64,000 nt of DNA from NCBI RefSeq assembly GCF_039939195.1, contig NZ_JBDUUH010000001.1, positions 868,001 to 932,000 of the forward strand. Reading direction: 5' to 3'. Source of the DNA: Foliimonas ilicis. Its GTDB lineage: Bacteria > Pseudomonadota > Alphaproteobacteria > Rhizobiales > Rhizobiaceae. Under the pieces are notes generated by a model, which saw only the letters and a program-made list of their open reading frames with translations, was not told where the DNA came from and searched no databases. Each line of letters opens with the position of its first letter. Position 1 is the first letter of the stretch. This document shows, piece after piece, positions 1 through 8,576 of this stretch. The translations under genes and the position numbers were made by a program.

Positions 1-996
1 CCTGACGCCTATGTGAAGATGGCGTCCGAATATTCCGATCTTCAGGAGATTGTCGGGGGCATTCGCAAGCTGCGCAGCGCCGAACAGGAAGCCGCCGACC
101 TCGAAGCCATGCTTGCCGACAAAAGCACGGATGGCGAGATGCGGGCACTGGCCGAGGGCGAGCTTCCCGATGTGGAAGAGCGGATCGAGGAGTTGCAGAA
201 GGAAATTCAAATCCTTTTGCTGCCGAAGGATGCTGCGGACGAGAAAAGCGCCATTCTGGAAATTCGTGCCGGAACGGGCGGCGATGAGGCAGCGCTTTTT
301 GCAGGCGATCTTTTCCGCATGTATGAGCGCTATTCGGCGGCGCATGGCTGGCGTTTCGAGGTCGTCTCGGCGAGCGATGGCGAAGTCGGCGGCTACAAGG
401 AAATCATTGCGACCGTTACCGGCAAAGGCGTTTTTGCGCATCTGAAATTCGAATCGGGCGTGCACCGCGTGCAGCGCGTGCCGGAAACCGAGGCGGGCGG
501 GCGCATTCATACGTCTGCCGCGACCGTTGCGGTTCTGCCGGAGGCGGAAGAGGTCGATATCGACATTCGCCCCGACGACATCCGTATCGATACGATGCGC
601 GCGTCGGGTGCGGGCGGACAGCACGTCAACACGACGGACTCGGCGGTTCGCATCACCCATTTGCCGACGGGCATCATCGTCGTTCAGGCGGAAAAATCGC
701 AGCACCAGAACAGGGCGCGTGCCATGCAGATCCTGCGGGCGCGGCTGTTCGATATGGAGCGCTCGAAGCTGGCGGAAGAACGGTCCGAATCGCGCAAGCT
801 TCAGGTCGGTTCGGGCGATCGCTCGGAGCGCATCCGCACCTATAATTTTCCGCAGGGCCGTTTGACCGATCATCGTATCAATCTGACGCTCTATAAGCTC
901 GATCGTGTGATGATGGGCGAATTGGACGAGGTTATCTCGGCGCTGATTTCCGATCATCAGTCGAAGCTACTGGCCGATATGAGCGAGTATGGCTGA
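1..996 (+). CDS. prfA: Peptide chain release factor 1 (5' end outside window)
   Basis: Class I release factor that recognises UAA/UAG in the ribosomal A site and triggers peptidyl-tRNA hydrolysis. The frame is open from base 1, so the gene starts upstream; the Met at 13 is internal and about 30 residues are missing relative to the usual ~359. The catalytic GGQ motif is at nt 613-621 in the typical AGGQHVN context, followed by the usual C-terminal region. The stop codon overlaps the start of prmC by 8 nt, the common prfA-prmC pairing in which PrmC methylates the GGQ glutamine of this protein. Identity is very sure. Confidence 0.97.
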   Translation, partial: PDAYVKMASEYSDLQEIVGGIRKLRSAEQEAADLEAMLADKSTDGEMRALAEGELPDVEERIEELQKEIQILLLPKDAADEKSAILEIRAGTGGDEAALFAGDLFRMYERYSAAHGWRFEVVSASDGEVGGYKEIIATVTGKGVFAHLKFESGVHRVQRVPETEAGGRIHTSAATVAVLPEAEEVDIDIRPDDIRIDTMRASGAGGQHVNTTDSAVRITHLPTGIIVVQAEKSQHQNRARAMQILRARLFDMERSKLAEERSESRKLQVGSGDRSERIRTYNFPQGRLTDHRINLTLYKLDRVMMGELDEVISALISDHQSKLLADMSEYG

Positions 997-1861
997 GGCC
1001 ACGCTGGCATCCCTGCTCGGTGCTGCCAAAGCGCGTCTTGCCGCTGGCGGGATAGAAGATCCGGCGCTGGATGCGCGGTTGATCGTCGAGCATTTCACCG
1101 ATTCGGACCGGCTTGATTTCGTGCGGACGCCCGACCGAATCATCGAGGCCGAAACGGTGTCGGCAGTGGATACCGCTCTGACCCGCCGGCTCGATGGCGA
1201 GCCGGTTCACCGGATCTTGGGATTTCGCGAATTTTACGGGCTGAAGCTCTCGCTGGCAGCCGAAACCCTGGAACCGCGCCCGGATACGGAAATTCTGGTC
1301 GATGGCATTTTGCCGTTTGTCCGCGAGGTGGCGGGTAAACAGGCGGGCTGCCGGATAGTCGATCTTGGCACAGGCACCGGGGCAATCGCCCTCGCATTGC
1401 TGAACGAGGTTCCTCAAGCATCCGCGCTTGGCGTCGATGTGGCTGAAGGCGCATTGGCGCAGGCGCGTAAAAATGCAGATGATCTTGGACTGGGTTCACG
1501 GTTTTCCACACTGAAATCAGACTGGTTTTCCGAGATTTTCGGGGTTTTCGACCTTATCGTCTCCAATCCGCCTTATATTGCGTCCAAAGAAATTCCCGAA
1601 TTGCAGGTAGAGGTTAAGCGGTTCGATCCGATGGCCGCACTTGATGGCGGGCAGGATGGATTGGACGCATATCGAGTGATCGCCGCAGGCTCCTCAAAAC
1701 ATCTTGCTGAGGGTGGAAGGGTTGCAATCGAGATCGGGCATACCCAATTGTTGGAGGTGAGCAGCGTGTTCGAACAGGAAGGCTTTGTACTTCTTTCCGC
1801 GCTGAAGGACTTTTCCGGCAATGACCGTGCTCTTATTTTCGAACAAGCGTCAAAGCGTTGA
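989..1861 (+). CDS. prmC: Release factor glutamine methyltransferase
   Basis: SAM-dependent N5-glutamine methyltransferase that modifies the GGQ motif of release factors. The 290-aa protein has an N-terminal helical domain, a SAM-binding glycine loop (DLGTGTG, about residues 124-130) and the NPPY catalytic motif at residues 193-196 that binds the target glutamine. The ATG overlaps the end of prfA by 8 nt, so translation is probably coupled. Length and motifs are normal for the HemK/PrmC family. Confidence 0.96.
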   Translation: MAEATLASLLGAAKARLAAGGIEDPALDARLIVEHFTDSDRLDFVRTPDRIIEAETVSAVDTALTRRLDGEPVHRILGFREFYGLKLSLAAETLEPRPDTEILVDGILPFVREVAGKQAGCRIVDLGTGTGAIALALLNEVPQASALGVDVAEGALAQARKNADDLGLGSRFSTLKSDWFSEIFGVFDLIVSNPPYIASKEIPELQVEVKRFDPMAALDGGQDGLDAYRVIAAGSSKHLAEGGRVAIEIGHTQLLEVSSVFEQEGFVLLSALKDFSGNDRALIFEQASKR

Positions 1862-2163
1862 GAAACACGGAAAAAACGCTTGGCAAGTCCAGTCAATGCC
1901 GCTAGGGTCAATTTACCGGATGAGACGAAGCAGGCAGTGCTGTACCGATTCGGTTCCCTTCGAAAAAGTGAAACAAGCTGCCTTTTCGCGTCTATGACGC
2001 TAAAGCTTCGTGCGGGGTCATTCGGCTAGTGACACGAACCGAAAATAGGGTGGCACGTGGCGCCAACGCATAATCTGCGGGCGAACACAGTCGGAAAGAC
2101 ACGGGAACGGCGCGCTGTCCAGGCAGTCCGTGCAATCGGATAATTCAACATGAAGAGATCAGG
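1862..2163. other. Intergenic region prmC-DUF4167
   Basis: About 300 bp with no supportable gene. It presumably carries the promoter of the downstream DUF4167 gene, but I see no hexamer pair I would defend. No strong terminator hairpin is visible after prmC. Confidence 0.5.
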
Positions 2164-2985
2164 ATGAGGCCACAACAGCAGAACAGGCGCATGCGCGGTC
2201 GTAACAACAACAATAATAATTCGAACAACAACAATAATAATAACAACAATAACAACCGCCGCGGGCCTAACCCTCTAACGCGCAATTACGAGAGCAATGG
2301 TCCGGATGTTAAAATCCGTGGCTCGGCTCAGCAGATTGCCGAGAAATATTCGACTCTGGCTCGCGATGCGCACAGCGCCGGCGACCGTGTCATGGCTGAA
2401 AACTATCTCCAGCATGCAGAGCACTACAACCGCATCATCGCGGCAGCTCAGTCTCAGGTCGCAGCGCAGCAGACGAATAATCAGCGCGACGATTCCGACG
2501 ACGACATGGATGACGATAACGATCAGAACGGCAACCAGCAGGATAATGGCAATCAGCAGGACAATGCTGTTACCAATAATGGCTCTGGTCCTCAGCCCGT
2601 GATCGAAGGAACTCCGGCGGAAGTCGCGTTCAACAACGAGACGCCTGCTTCGCCCGCATCCGACAATGTTCAAACGCAGCCAGCTCCAAGACAGAGCCGC
2701 GGCCGTCGCTCGAACCAGTCCAACAATTCGGAAGCGCGCAACACCGTTGCGGAAGCACCAGTCGAAGCCCCTGCCGCAGACGTCAATGTAGCTTCGCAGG
2801 AAGCTTCGACGGAAGTGAACGGCGCAGCGGCGGATAGTGTTGAGGCCGCAGCACCGCGCCGCAGCCGACGCCCGCGTCGCGGCGAACGTGCCCGTCAGGG
2901 TGACGAAGAGCAGAGCGCGGATGCAGCGCCCGCCGTCGAAAACGGCGGCAATGACGGTGCGGATCTAGCAATCGTCGAAAGCTGA
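2164..2985 (+). CDS. DUF4167 domain protein with poly-asparagine tract
   Basis: A 273-aa protein of unknown function typical of Rhizobiales. It begins with a basic stretch and then an almost pure Asn run (about residues 15-31) encoded by AAC/AAT triplets. A conserved block of about 70 residues follows (YESNGPDVKIRG, then QQIAEKYSTLARDA and a Tyr/His-rich end), which is the DUF4167 core. The C-terminal 150 residues are low-complexity, acidic and then Arg-rich, as in nucleic-acid-binding or disordered proteins. An RNA-binding role is only a guess. The start is supported by an AGGA-like site before the ATG. The triplet-repeat tract could change length without breaking the frame. Confidence 0.88.
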   Translation: MRPQQQNRRMRGRNNNNNNSNNNNNNNNNNNRRGPNPLTRNYESNGPDVKIRGSAQQIAEKYSTLARDAHSAGDRVMAENYLQHAEHYNRIIAAAQSQVAAQQTNNQRDDSDDDMDDDNDQNGNQQDNGNQQDNAVTNNGSGPQPVIEGTPAEVAFNNETPASPASDNVQTQPAPRQSRGRRSNQSNNSEARNTVAEAPVEAPAADVNVASQEASTEVNGAAADSVEAAAPRRSRRPRRGERARQGDEEQSADAAPAVENGGNDGADLAIVES

Positions 2986-3009
2986 TACGTTACTACATTC
3001 CAGATCAAG

Positions 3010-3041
3010 CGGCGGGAGCGAAAGCTTCCGCCGTTTTTGTT
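3010..3041 (+). terminator. Rho-independent terminator after DUF4167 gene
   Basis: A GC-rich hairpin (CGGCGGGAG / CTTCCGCCG with a short loop, one non-Watson-Crick pair) is followed by TTTTTG, 25 nt after the DUF4167 stop. Confidence 0.75.
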
Positions 3042-3061
3042 TGAGCAGCATCCGTTTCCAT

Positions 3062-3090
3062 CTTGAGGGAAGGGCGGTATCTTCCCATAT
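3062..3090 (+). promoter_or_regulatory. Sigma-32-type heat-shock promoter of clpB
   Basis: CTTGAG at 3062-3067 and CCCATAT at 3084-3090 with a 16-nt spacer fit the RpoH promoter pattern (CTTGA...CCCAT). It lies about 95 nt upstream of the clpB start chosen here, which is where a heat-shock promoter is expected. The match is visual; no scoring was done. Confidence 0.65.
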
Positions 3091-3182
3091 CTGCCTTGAA
3101 AGAATCCGGCTCACAGAGCGGGTTCGTCAACCAGAACCTAACGGTGCCGCGAAGCGGGCCGGGCGGACAAGGAGACAAAAGT

Positions 3183-5792
3183 ATGAATCTTGAAAAACAC
3201 ACAGAACGCGTCCGGGGCTTTATCCAGTCTGCGCAGACGATGGCACTTTCGCGCAACCATCAGCAATTCACGCCAGAGCATATTTTGAAAGTGCTGGTCG
3301 ATGACGAGGAAGGCCTGGCCGCTTCGCTCATCGAAAAGGCAGGCGGCAATGCGCGCGATGTTCGGCTGGGCGTCGAAACGGCACTTGAAGCCATGCCGAA
3401 AGTCGAGGGCGGCAATGGCCAGCTCTATCTTTCGCAGCCATTGGCCAAGGTTTTTTCGACCGCTGAAGAGCTGGCGAAAAAGGCTGGCGACAGTTTCGTG
3501 ACCGTCGAGCGGCTTCTGACGGCGCTTGCCGTCGAGAAGTCCGCAAAAACATCCGATATTTTGAGCAAGGCAGGCGTTACCGCGCAGTCGCTCAATCAGG
3601 CAATCAACGACATTCGCAAGGGACGCACTGCCGATTCGGCAAGTGCGGAGCAGGGCTACGATGCGCTGAAGAAATATGCGCGCGACCTGACGGCAGATGC
3701 GCGTGCGGGCAAGCTCGACCCGGTGATCGGTCGCGACGATGAAATTCGCCGCACCATCCAGGTGCTGTCGCGCCGCACGAAGAACAATCCGGTGCTGATC
3801 GGCGAGCCGGGCGTCGGTAAGACCGCGATCGCGGAAGGGCTGGCGCTGCGCATCGTCAATGGTGACGTGCCGGAATCCCTGAAGGACAAGCAGTTGATGG
3901 CGCTCGACATGGGTGCGCTGATTGCCGGCGCGAAATATCGCGGCGAATTCGAAGAGCGGCTGAAGGCGGTTCTTTCGGAAGTGACTTCGGCTGCAGGCGG
4001 CATCATCCTGTTCATCGACGAGATGCACACGCTGGTCGGGGCGGGCAAGGCGGATGGCGCGATGGATGCATCCAACCTTTTGAAGCCCGCGCTTGCGCGC
4101 GGCGAGCTGCATTGCATCGGCGCAACCACGCTCGACGAATACCGCAAGCATGTCGAGAAAGACGCGGCGTTGGCGCGGCGCTTTCAGCCGGTTTTCGTCA
4201 GTGAGCCGACCGTCGAGGATACGATTTCGATCCTGCGCGGCTTGAAGGAGAAGTACGAGCAGCACCACAAGGTACGGATTTCGGATTCCGCGCTGGTTTC
4301 GGCTGCAACGCTTTCCAACCGCTATATTGCCGACCGTTTCCTGCCGGACAAGGCGATCGACCTTGTGGACGAAGCCGCGTCGCGGCTTCGCATGCAGGTC
4401 GATTCCAAGCCGGAAGAGCTGGACGAAATCGACCGTCGCATCATGCAGCTCAAGATCGAGCGCGAAGCGTTGAAGGTCGAGAAGGACGAGGCTTCGAAAG
4501 ACCGGCTCGAGCGGCTGGAAAAGGAACTCACCGACCTCGAAGAGGAATCGGCAGAGATCACCGCGAAGTGGCAGGCTGAAAAGCAGAAGCTCGGCCTTGC
4601 CGCCGATCTGAAGAAGGAACTCGACGAGGTTCGCAACGAACTCGCGATTGCGCAGCGCAAGGGCGAGTTCCAACGTGCCGGCGAGTTGGCTTATGGGCGG
4701 ATTCCTGAACTGGAAAAGCAGTTGAAGGATGCGGAAGCGCAGGACGACAAGGGGTCCATGGTCGAAGAAACCGTGACGCCCGACCATGTCGCGCATATCG
4801 TTTCCCGCTGGACGGGCATCCCGGTCGACAAAATGCTGGCAGGAGAGCGCGACAAGCTGCTTCGCATGGAAGACGAAATCGGCCTTCGCGTGGTCGGGCA
4901 GGGCGAGGCGGTTCAGGCCGTCTCAAAGGCGGTTCGCCGTGCGCGCGCCGGGCTGCAGGACCCGAACCGACCGATCGGCTCGTTCATGTTCCTCGGACCG
5001 ACAGGCGTCGGCAAGACCGAACTGACGAAGGCGCTGGCGAGCTTCCTGTTCGATGACGAGCAGGCGATGGTGCGGCTCGACATGTCGGAATTCATGGAGA
5101 AGCACTCCGTGGCCCGGCTGATCGGCGCGCCTCCCGGCTATGTCGGCTATGAGGAAGGCGGCGCACTGACGGAAGCGGTGCGGCGCAGGCCCTATCAGGT
5201 CGTGCTTTTCGACGAGATCGAAAAGGCGCATCCGGATGTCTTCAACGTGCTTTTGCAGGTTCTCGACGATGGAAGGCTGACCGATGGTCAGGGTCGTACG
5301 GTCGATTTCCGCAACACGATGATCATCATGACGTCTAACCTCGGTGCCGAATATCTCGTAGGTCTGGGCGACAATGAAGATGTCGACAAGGTTCGCGACG
5401 AGGTGATGTCGGTGGTGCGTGCATCGTTCCGGCCGGAATTCCTGAACCGCGTGGACGAGGTCATTCTGTTCCACAGGCTGCGGCGCGAGGATATGGGACG
5501 GATTGTCGAAATTCAGCTCAAGCGGCTCGAAAAACTGCTTGAAGATCGCAAGATCAAGCTGTCGCTCGACACGGATGCGATCGACTGGCTGGCAGCAAAG
5601 GGTTACGACCCTGCCTATGGCGCGCGCCCGCTGAAGCGCGTGATCCAGAAGGAAATTCAGGATCCGCTGGCGGAGAAAATTCTGCTCGGCGACATTCTGG
5701 ATGGCTCCAGCGTCAAGGTCACGTCCGGGTCGGACAGGCTCAATTTCCGCTCTAAAGCGGGGACGGTGGCCGAGGCTGAAAAGGCAGCGTGA
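3183..5792 (+). CDS. clpB: ATP-dependent chaperone/disaggregase ClpB
   Basis: Hsp100 hexameric AAA+ disaggregase that works with DnaK to rescue aggregated proteins. From the ATG at 3183 it is 869 aa, the normal family length. The reading frame is open further upstream (ATG-like codon at 3063), but 3183 has a good ribosome site (AAGGAG, 11 nt before) and gives the canonical MNLEKHTERV start. Domains in order: Clp N repeats; NBD1 with Walker A GEPGVGKT at 207-214; a long coiled-coil middle domain; NBD2 with GPTGVGKT at 605-612; the D2 C-terminal domain. The sigma-32-like promoter upstream fits its heat-shock role. Confidence 0.98.
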   Translation: MNLEKHTERVRGFIQSAQTMALSRNHQQFTPEHILKVLVDDEEGLAASLIEKAGGNARDVRLGVETALEAMPKVEGGNGQLYLSQPLAKVFSTAEELAKKAGDSFVTVERLLTALAVEKSAKTSDILSKAGVTAQSLNQAINDIRKGRTADSASAEQGYDALKKYARDLTADARAGKLDPVIGRDDEIRRTIQVLSRRTKNNPVLIGEPGVGKTAIAEGLALRIVNGDVPESLKDKQLMALDMGALIAGAKYRGEFEERLKAVLSEVTSAAGGIILFIDEMHTLVGAGKADGAMDASNLLKPALARGELHCIGATTLDEYRKHVEKDAALARRFQPVFVSEPTVEDTISILRGLKEKYEQHHKVRISDSALVSAATLSNRYIADRFLPDKAIDLVDEAASRLRMQVDSKPEELDEIDRRIMQLKIEREALKVEKDEASKDRLERLEKELTDLEEESAEITAKWQAEKQKLGLAADLKKELDEVRNELAIAQRKGEFQRAGELAYGRIPELEKQLKDAEAQDDKGSMVEETVTPDHVAHIVSRWTGIPVDKMLAGERDKLLRMEDEIGLRVVGQGEAVQAVSKAVRRARAGLQDPNRPIGSFMFLGPTGVGKTELTKALASFLFDDEQAMVRLDMSEFMEKHSVARLIGAPPGYVGYEEGGALTEAVRRRPYQVVLFDEIEKAHPDVFNVLLQVLDDGRLTDGQGRTVDFRNTMIIMTSNLGAEYLVGLGDNEDVDKVRDEVMSVVRASFRPEFLNRVDEVILFHRLRREDMGRIVEIQLKRLEKLLEDRKIKLSLDTDAIDWLAAKGYDPAYGARPLKRVIQKEIQDPLAEKILLGDILDGSSVKVTSGSDRLNFRSKAGTVAEAEKAA

Positions 5793-5820
5793 TCTTACGC
5801 TGCCAGTTTTGAAGATGCCG

Positions 5821-5860
5821 ATCGGGGATCACCAAAAAAGGGATCCCCGATTTGCTTTTT
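5821..5860. terminator. Rho-independent terminator between clpB and VOC gene
   Basis: A perfect 10-bp inverted repeat (ATCGGGGATC / GATCCCCGAT) with an A-rich loop, followed by TTTGCTTTTT. It ends clpB and overlaps the stop of the convergent VOC gene, so it may serve both directions. Confidence 0.85.
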
Positions 5861-6281
5861 AGAGGCCAAACGTTACCAGTCCGCGCTCGTCGATCTTCCA
5901 GGCCGGGTTCCAGGCAATCTCCCATGCGTGATTGTCGGGATCTGCGACGTAGCCGCGGAATCCGCCATGCACGGGCGCATCGGCCTTGCGGATGATCCGA
6001 CCGCCTGCGGATACGAGTTGATCCATCACAACGACGACATCTTCCTGGTTGGGCACGTTGTGAGCCAAGGCAAATGCGGCGTTCGACAGATCGTTTGAAC
6101 GGTTCATGTCGGCATCGAGCGAAGTTTTGAGAAACAGCCCGAGTACGAAGCCGTTCATTTGGTAGAACGCGATTTCTTCATTCTCGAAAACCGGTTTCCA
6201 GCCGAAACCTTCGACATAGAAACGTCTTGAGCGAACGAGATCGGCTGTGCCGAGCGTAATGATGGATATTTGCTGTTGCAT
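5859..6281 (-). CDS. VOC-family (glyoxalase-like) protein
   Basis: A 140-aa vicinal-oxygen-chelate fold protein, the superfamily of glyoxalase I, dioxygenases and resistance proteins. The N-terminal ITLGTADLVRSRRFYVEGFG and C-terminal GYVADPDNHAWEIAWNP blocks are typical, with the usual Glu near the end of the second beta-alpha module. The ATG at 6281 is preferred over a GTG at 6308 because AAGGAT lies just upstream of it. The substrate cannot be inferred. It is convergent with clpB and shares its terminator. Confidence 0.85.
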   Translation of the reverse strand: MQQQISIITLGTADLVRSRRFYVEGFGWKPVFENEEIAFYQMNGFVLGLFLKTSLDADMNRSNDLSNAAFALAHNVPNQEDVVVVMDQLVSAGGRIIRKADAPVHGGFRGYVADPDNHAWEIAWNPAWKIDERGLVTFGL

Positions 6282-6632
6282 GTCCGTATCCTTACATTCG
6301 TTCCACACTATTGCAGAACGTTGAAGGCCTTGGGACTCATCGCATTGCGAAGGCCAGAGCCTGCTTGCGCAGGGGCCGGGCTAACCGCACCGGCCTTCTC
6401 TTTTTTGGCTCCGACACTATAAACCAGATGAGACTGAATCGCAATTTTACCAGTCGTATTCCAGTGGCTGCTCTGCAACGGATGATCATTTTCATGTCCG
6501 GTTCATATGGGAACCTTATTCTTGCCATTTGATTTGGCGAATGGGTCTTTACACGTCGAATTCGAAACGAGACCCAGTCCCGGACAAGGTTCGGGATGAT
6601 GCGAGGGTGATGGACTGGAGACTTTCGTAAAT
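6282..6632. other. Intergenic region, no gene seen
   Basis: About 350 bp between two divergent genes (VOC on minus, L,D-transpeptidase on plus). It should contain both promoters. Small open frames here lack ribosome sites and recognisable products. Confidence 0.5.
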
Positions 6633-8165
6633 ATGTTTCGCGCATTGCTCTTTTTGTCGGCGATTTCTGCCGGTTTCGTATCTTCCGATGCAGAAGCGGC
6701 GACGCGGATCGGCGAAGAAACGCGTTCTGAAAAAGAACGCGGTGCGCCGAGCGGTGTTTTGCTTGCGCAATCGGGCGATGTGGAAGTCTATTTCGACGGT
6801 GCGGGAAATCGCGTTCTGGTCGATTCTTACACCGGCGAGATAATCTCGGTTCAGCCGCGCGGACGTTTCAACAGTCAGGCGGAGCGCCGCGAAATACGCA
6901 GGCAGGAACTCGGACGCCCCGAACCCCGTGAGCAGGACCGTTATTATCTCGACGATCCGGCAGACATGGAACGGCTGCGCCGCGACAGGCAGCAAGGTGT
7001 CGTGCGCGGCGGACCACCGGCGCCGGGCGATTACGGCTATTACGACGACTATTTGAGCGAGCCACCGCCGGACGATGTTCTGCGCGGTGAGCCATCGCGC
7101 AACTTACCGAACCCGAATTACAACAATCCGAACTATCAGGACCCGAATTATCGCGATCCGACCTATACGGCGCGCGAAAATCCATCGGGTTCGGCCCTGC
7201 CGCAACCGGTCGAGCGCGCGCCGCTTGGTGAGCCTGCTCCTTTGGGAACGCCGCCTGCCTCCCAGCAGCCACCTTCGGATACGCTTCGCAATCCATCGGT
7301 TGCGCCGACCATGGCGTTAAGCGCGCGTGAAAAAGTTGCCGCCTTGCAGATTCTTCTCGATCGCGCCGGTGCGTCGCCGGGTGTCATCGACGGTCGTTTC
7401 GGCAGCAATGTCGATAAAGCCATCATCGCTTACCGTGAAATAACCGGCAAGAATCTGCGCTCGACCGATGAAGCCCTGATCGAGCAGGGCCTGGCGGAGA
7501 CCGGCGGCGATCCGTTCATGAATTACGAGATCACGCCGACCGATGCGGCTGGTCCGTTCGTCGCATCGATTCCTTCGGATTATGGCGAAAAGGCCCAGCT
7601 CGAACATATGAGCTATACGTCCGTGGTCGAAATGCTCGGCGAACGCTTTCATATGGATGAGAATTATCTGCAGGCGCTGAACCCGGAAGCGAATTTCAAT
7701 CGCCCCGGCACGATCATTCGTGTGGCCAATATCAAGCGTACGAAAAAGCCGCCGGTGAAGCGCATCGTTGCGGACAAGGCGAACAAGCAGGTTCGTGCTT
7801 ATGACGAAAACGGCAAACTCGTCCTGATCTACCCGTCGACGATCGGTTCATCGGATACGCCTTCGCCTTCCGGCGTGCACGCCGTTACGCGTGTCGCGCT
7901 GAACCCCAACTACACCTACAATCCCAAGCTCAACTTCAAGCAGGGCAATAACGAGAAAATTCTCACCATCCCGCCGGGGCCGAACGGTCCGGTCGGCTCG
8001 GTGTGGATCGCGCTCGACAAGCCAACTTACGGCATTCATGGAACGCCTGATCCTTCGAAGATCGGCAAGACGGAAAGCCATGGCTGTGTGCGCCTGACCA
8101 ATTGGGATGCACAGGAACTGGCCAAGCTGGTGAGCCCCGGCGTTATGGTCGAGTTTTTGGATTGA
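6633..8165 (+). CDS. L,D-transpeptidase (YkuD domain), exported
   Basis: Periplasmic peptidoglycan-modifying enzyme that forms 3-3 cross-links or anchors proteins. The 510-aa protein has an N-terminal signal peptide (MFRALLFLSAISAGFVSSDAEA). A disordered region rich in Pro/Asn/Tyr with repeats of the NPNYxxP type follows (about residues 150-185), then a peptidoglycan-binding helical segment (about 225-265), a LysM-like stretch and a C-terminal YkuD domain. The YkuD active site is clear: HGTPDPSKIG and SHGCVRL, with the catalytic cysteine at 485. Alphaproteobacteria use such enzymes to attach outer-membrane proteins to the wall, but this role is not shown here. Confidence 0.93.
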   Translation: MFRALLFLSAISAGFVSSDAEAATRIGEETRSEKERGAPSGVLLAQSGDVEVYFDGAGNRVLVDSYTGEIISVQPRGRFNSQAERREIRRQELGRPEPREQDRYYLDDPADMERLRRDRQQGVVRGGPPAPGDYGYYDDYLSEPPPDDVLRGEPSRNLPNPNYNNPNYQDPNYRDPTYTARENPSGSALPQPVERAPLGEPAPLGTPPASQQPPSDTLRNPSVAPTMALSAREKVAALQILLDRAGASPGVIDGRFGSNVDKAIIAYREITGKNLRSTDEALIEQGLAETGGDPFMNYEITPTDAAGPFVASIPSDYGEKAQLEHMSYTSVVEMLGERFHMDENYLQALNPEANFNRPGTIIRVANIKRTKKPPVKRIVADKANKQVRAYDENGKLVLIYPSTIGSSDTPSPSGVHAVTRVALNPNYTYNPKLNFKQGNNEKILTIPPGPNGPVGSVWIALDKPTYGIHGTPDPSKIGKTESHGCVRLTNWDAQELAKLVSPGVMVEFLD

Positions 8166-8182
8166 GTGGGACGCGCTAAGAA

Positions 8183-8536
8183 TCAGCCGAAGTGTGAAAG
8201 CACGTTCAGCAATTTCCCGAATGGGTCGCGCATATAGAATCGGCGCACGCCCCATGGCTCGTCGGCGAGTTCGTAGGCAATCTCGGCGCCAGCGGCTTTT
8301 GCGCGGCGGTAAAGAGCATCGACATCATCCACTTCGATGGAAAGATCGGGTACTTCCGTTCCCGATCCGCCTTCGGTCATGACGCTCATTTGCGTCAGTG
8401 CCGAGTTTCCCGATCCGAAGGTGGCAATCCAGCCAAAATCCATGATGATTTCGAGTTCGAAAATCTCACGATAAAAAGCTTTCGCCTTTTCGATATCGGC
8501 AACGGCGATATTGGAGACGATTCGTTTTACAGCCAT
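8183..8536 (-). CDS. VOC-family (glyoxalase-like) protein
   Basis: A 117-aa single-VOC-domain protein. The N-terminal RIVSNIAVADIEKAKAFYRE and C-terminal RRFYMRDPFGKLLNVLSHF segments are those of glyoxalase/bleomycin-resistance-like proteins. The open frame extends upstream to 8659, but the ATG at 8536 has a GGAG site and gives the usual family start; the extension overlaps the M23 peptidase gene. Its function is unknown. Confidence 0.87.
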   Translation of the reverse strand: MAVKRIVSNIAVADIEKAKAFYREIFELEIIMDFGWIATFGSGNSALTQMSVMTEGGSGTEVPDLSIEVDDVDALYRRAKAAGAEIAYELADEPWGVRRFYMRDPFGKLLNVLSHFG

Positions 8537-8576
8537 GACATCACTCCGTTCGGAATTTTCCGAAGGAACGCACGCT

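Noticed and set aside
3138..4796. 552-codon minus-strand open frame opposite clpB
   Set aside because: It lies antisense to clpB, a clear AAA+ gene. GC-rich third positions leave long antisense frames; no domain or ribosome site is seen.
6633..8165. Tandem NPNY-type repeats as a possible CRISPR or DNA repeat
   Set aside because: They are short imperfect protein repeats in the low-complexity linker of the transpeptidase, not spaced DNA repeats. No CRISPR array was found anywhere in the window.
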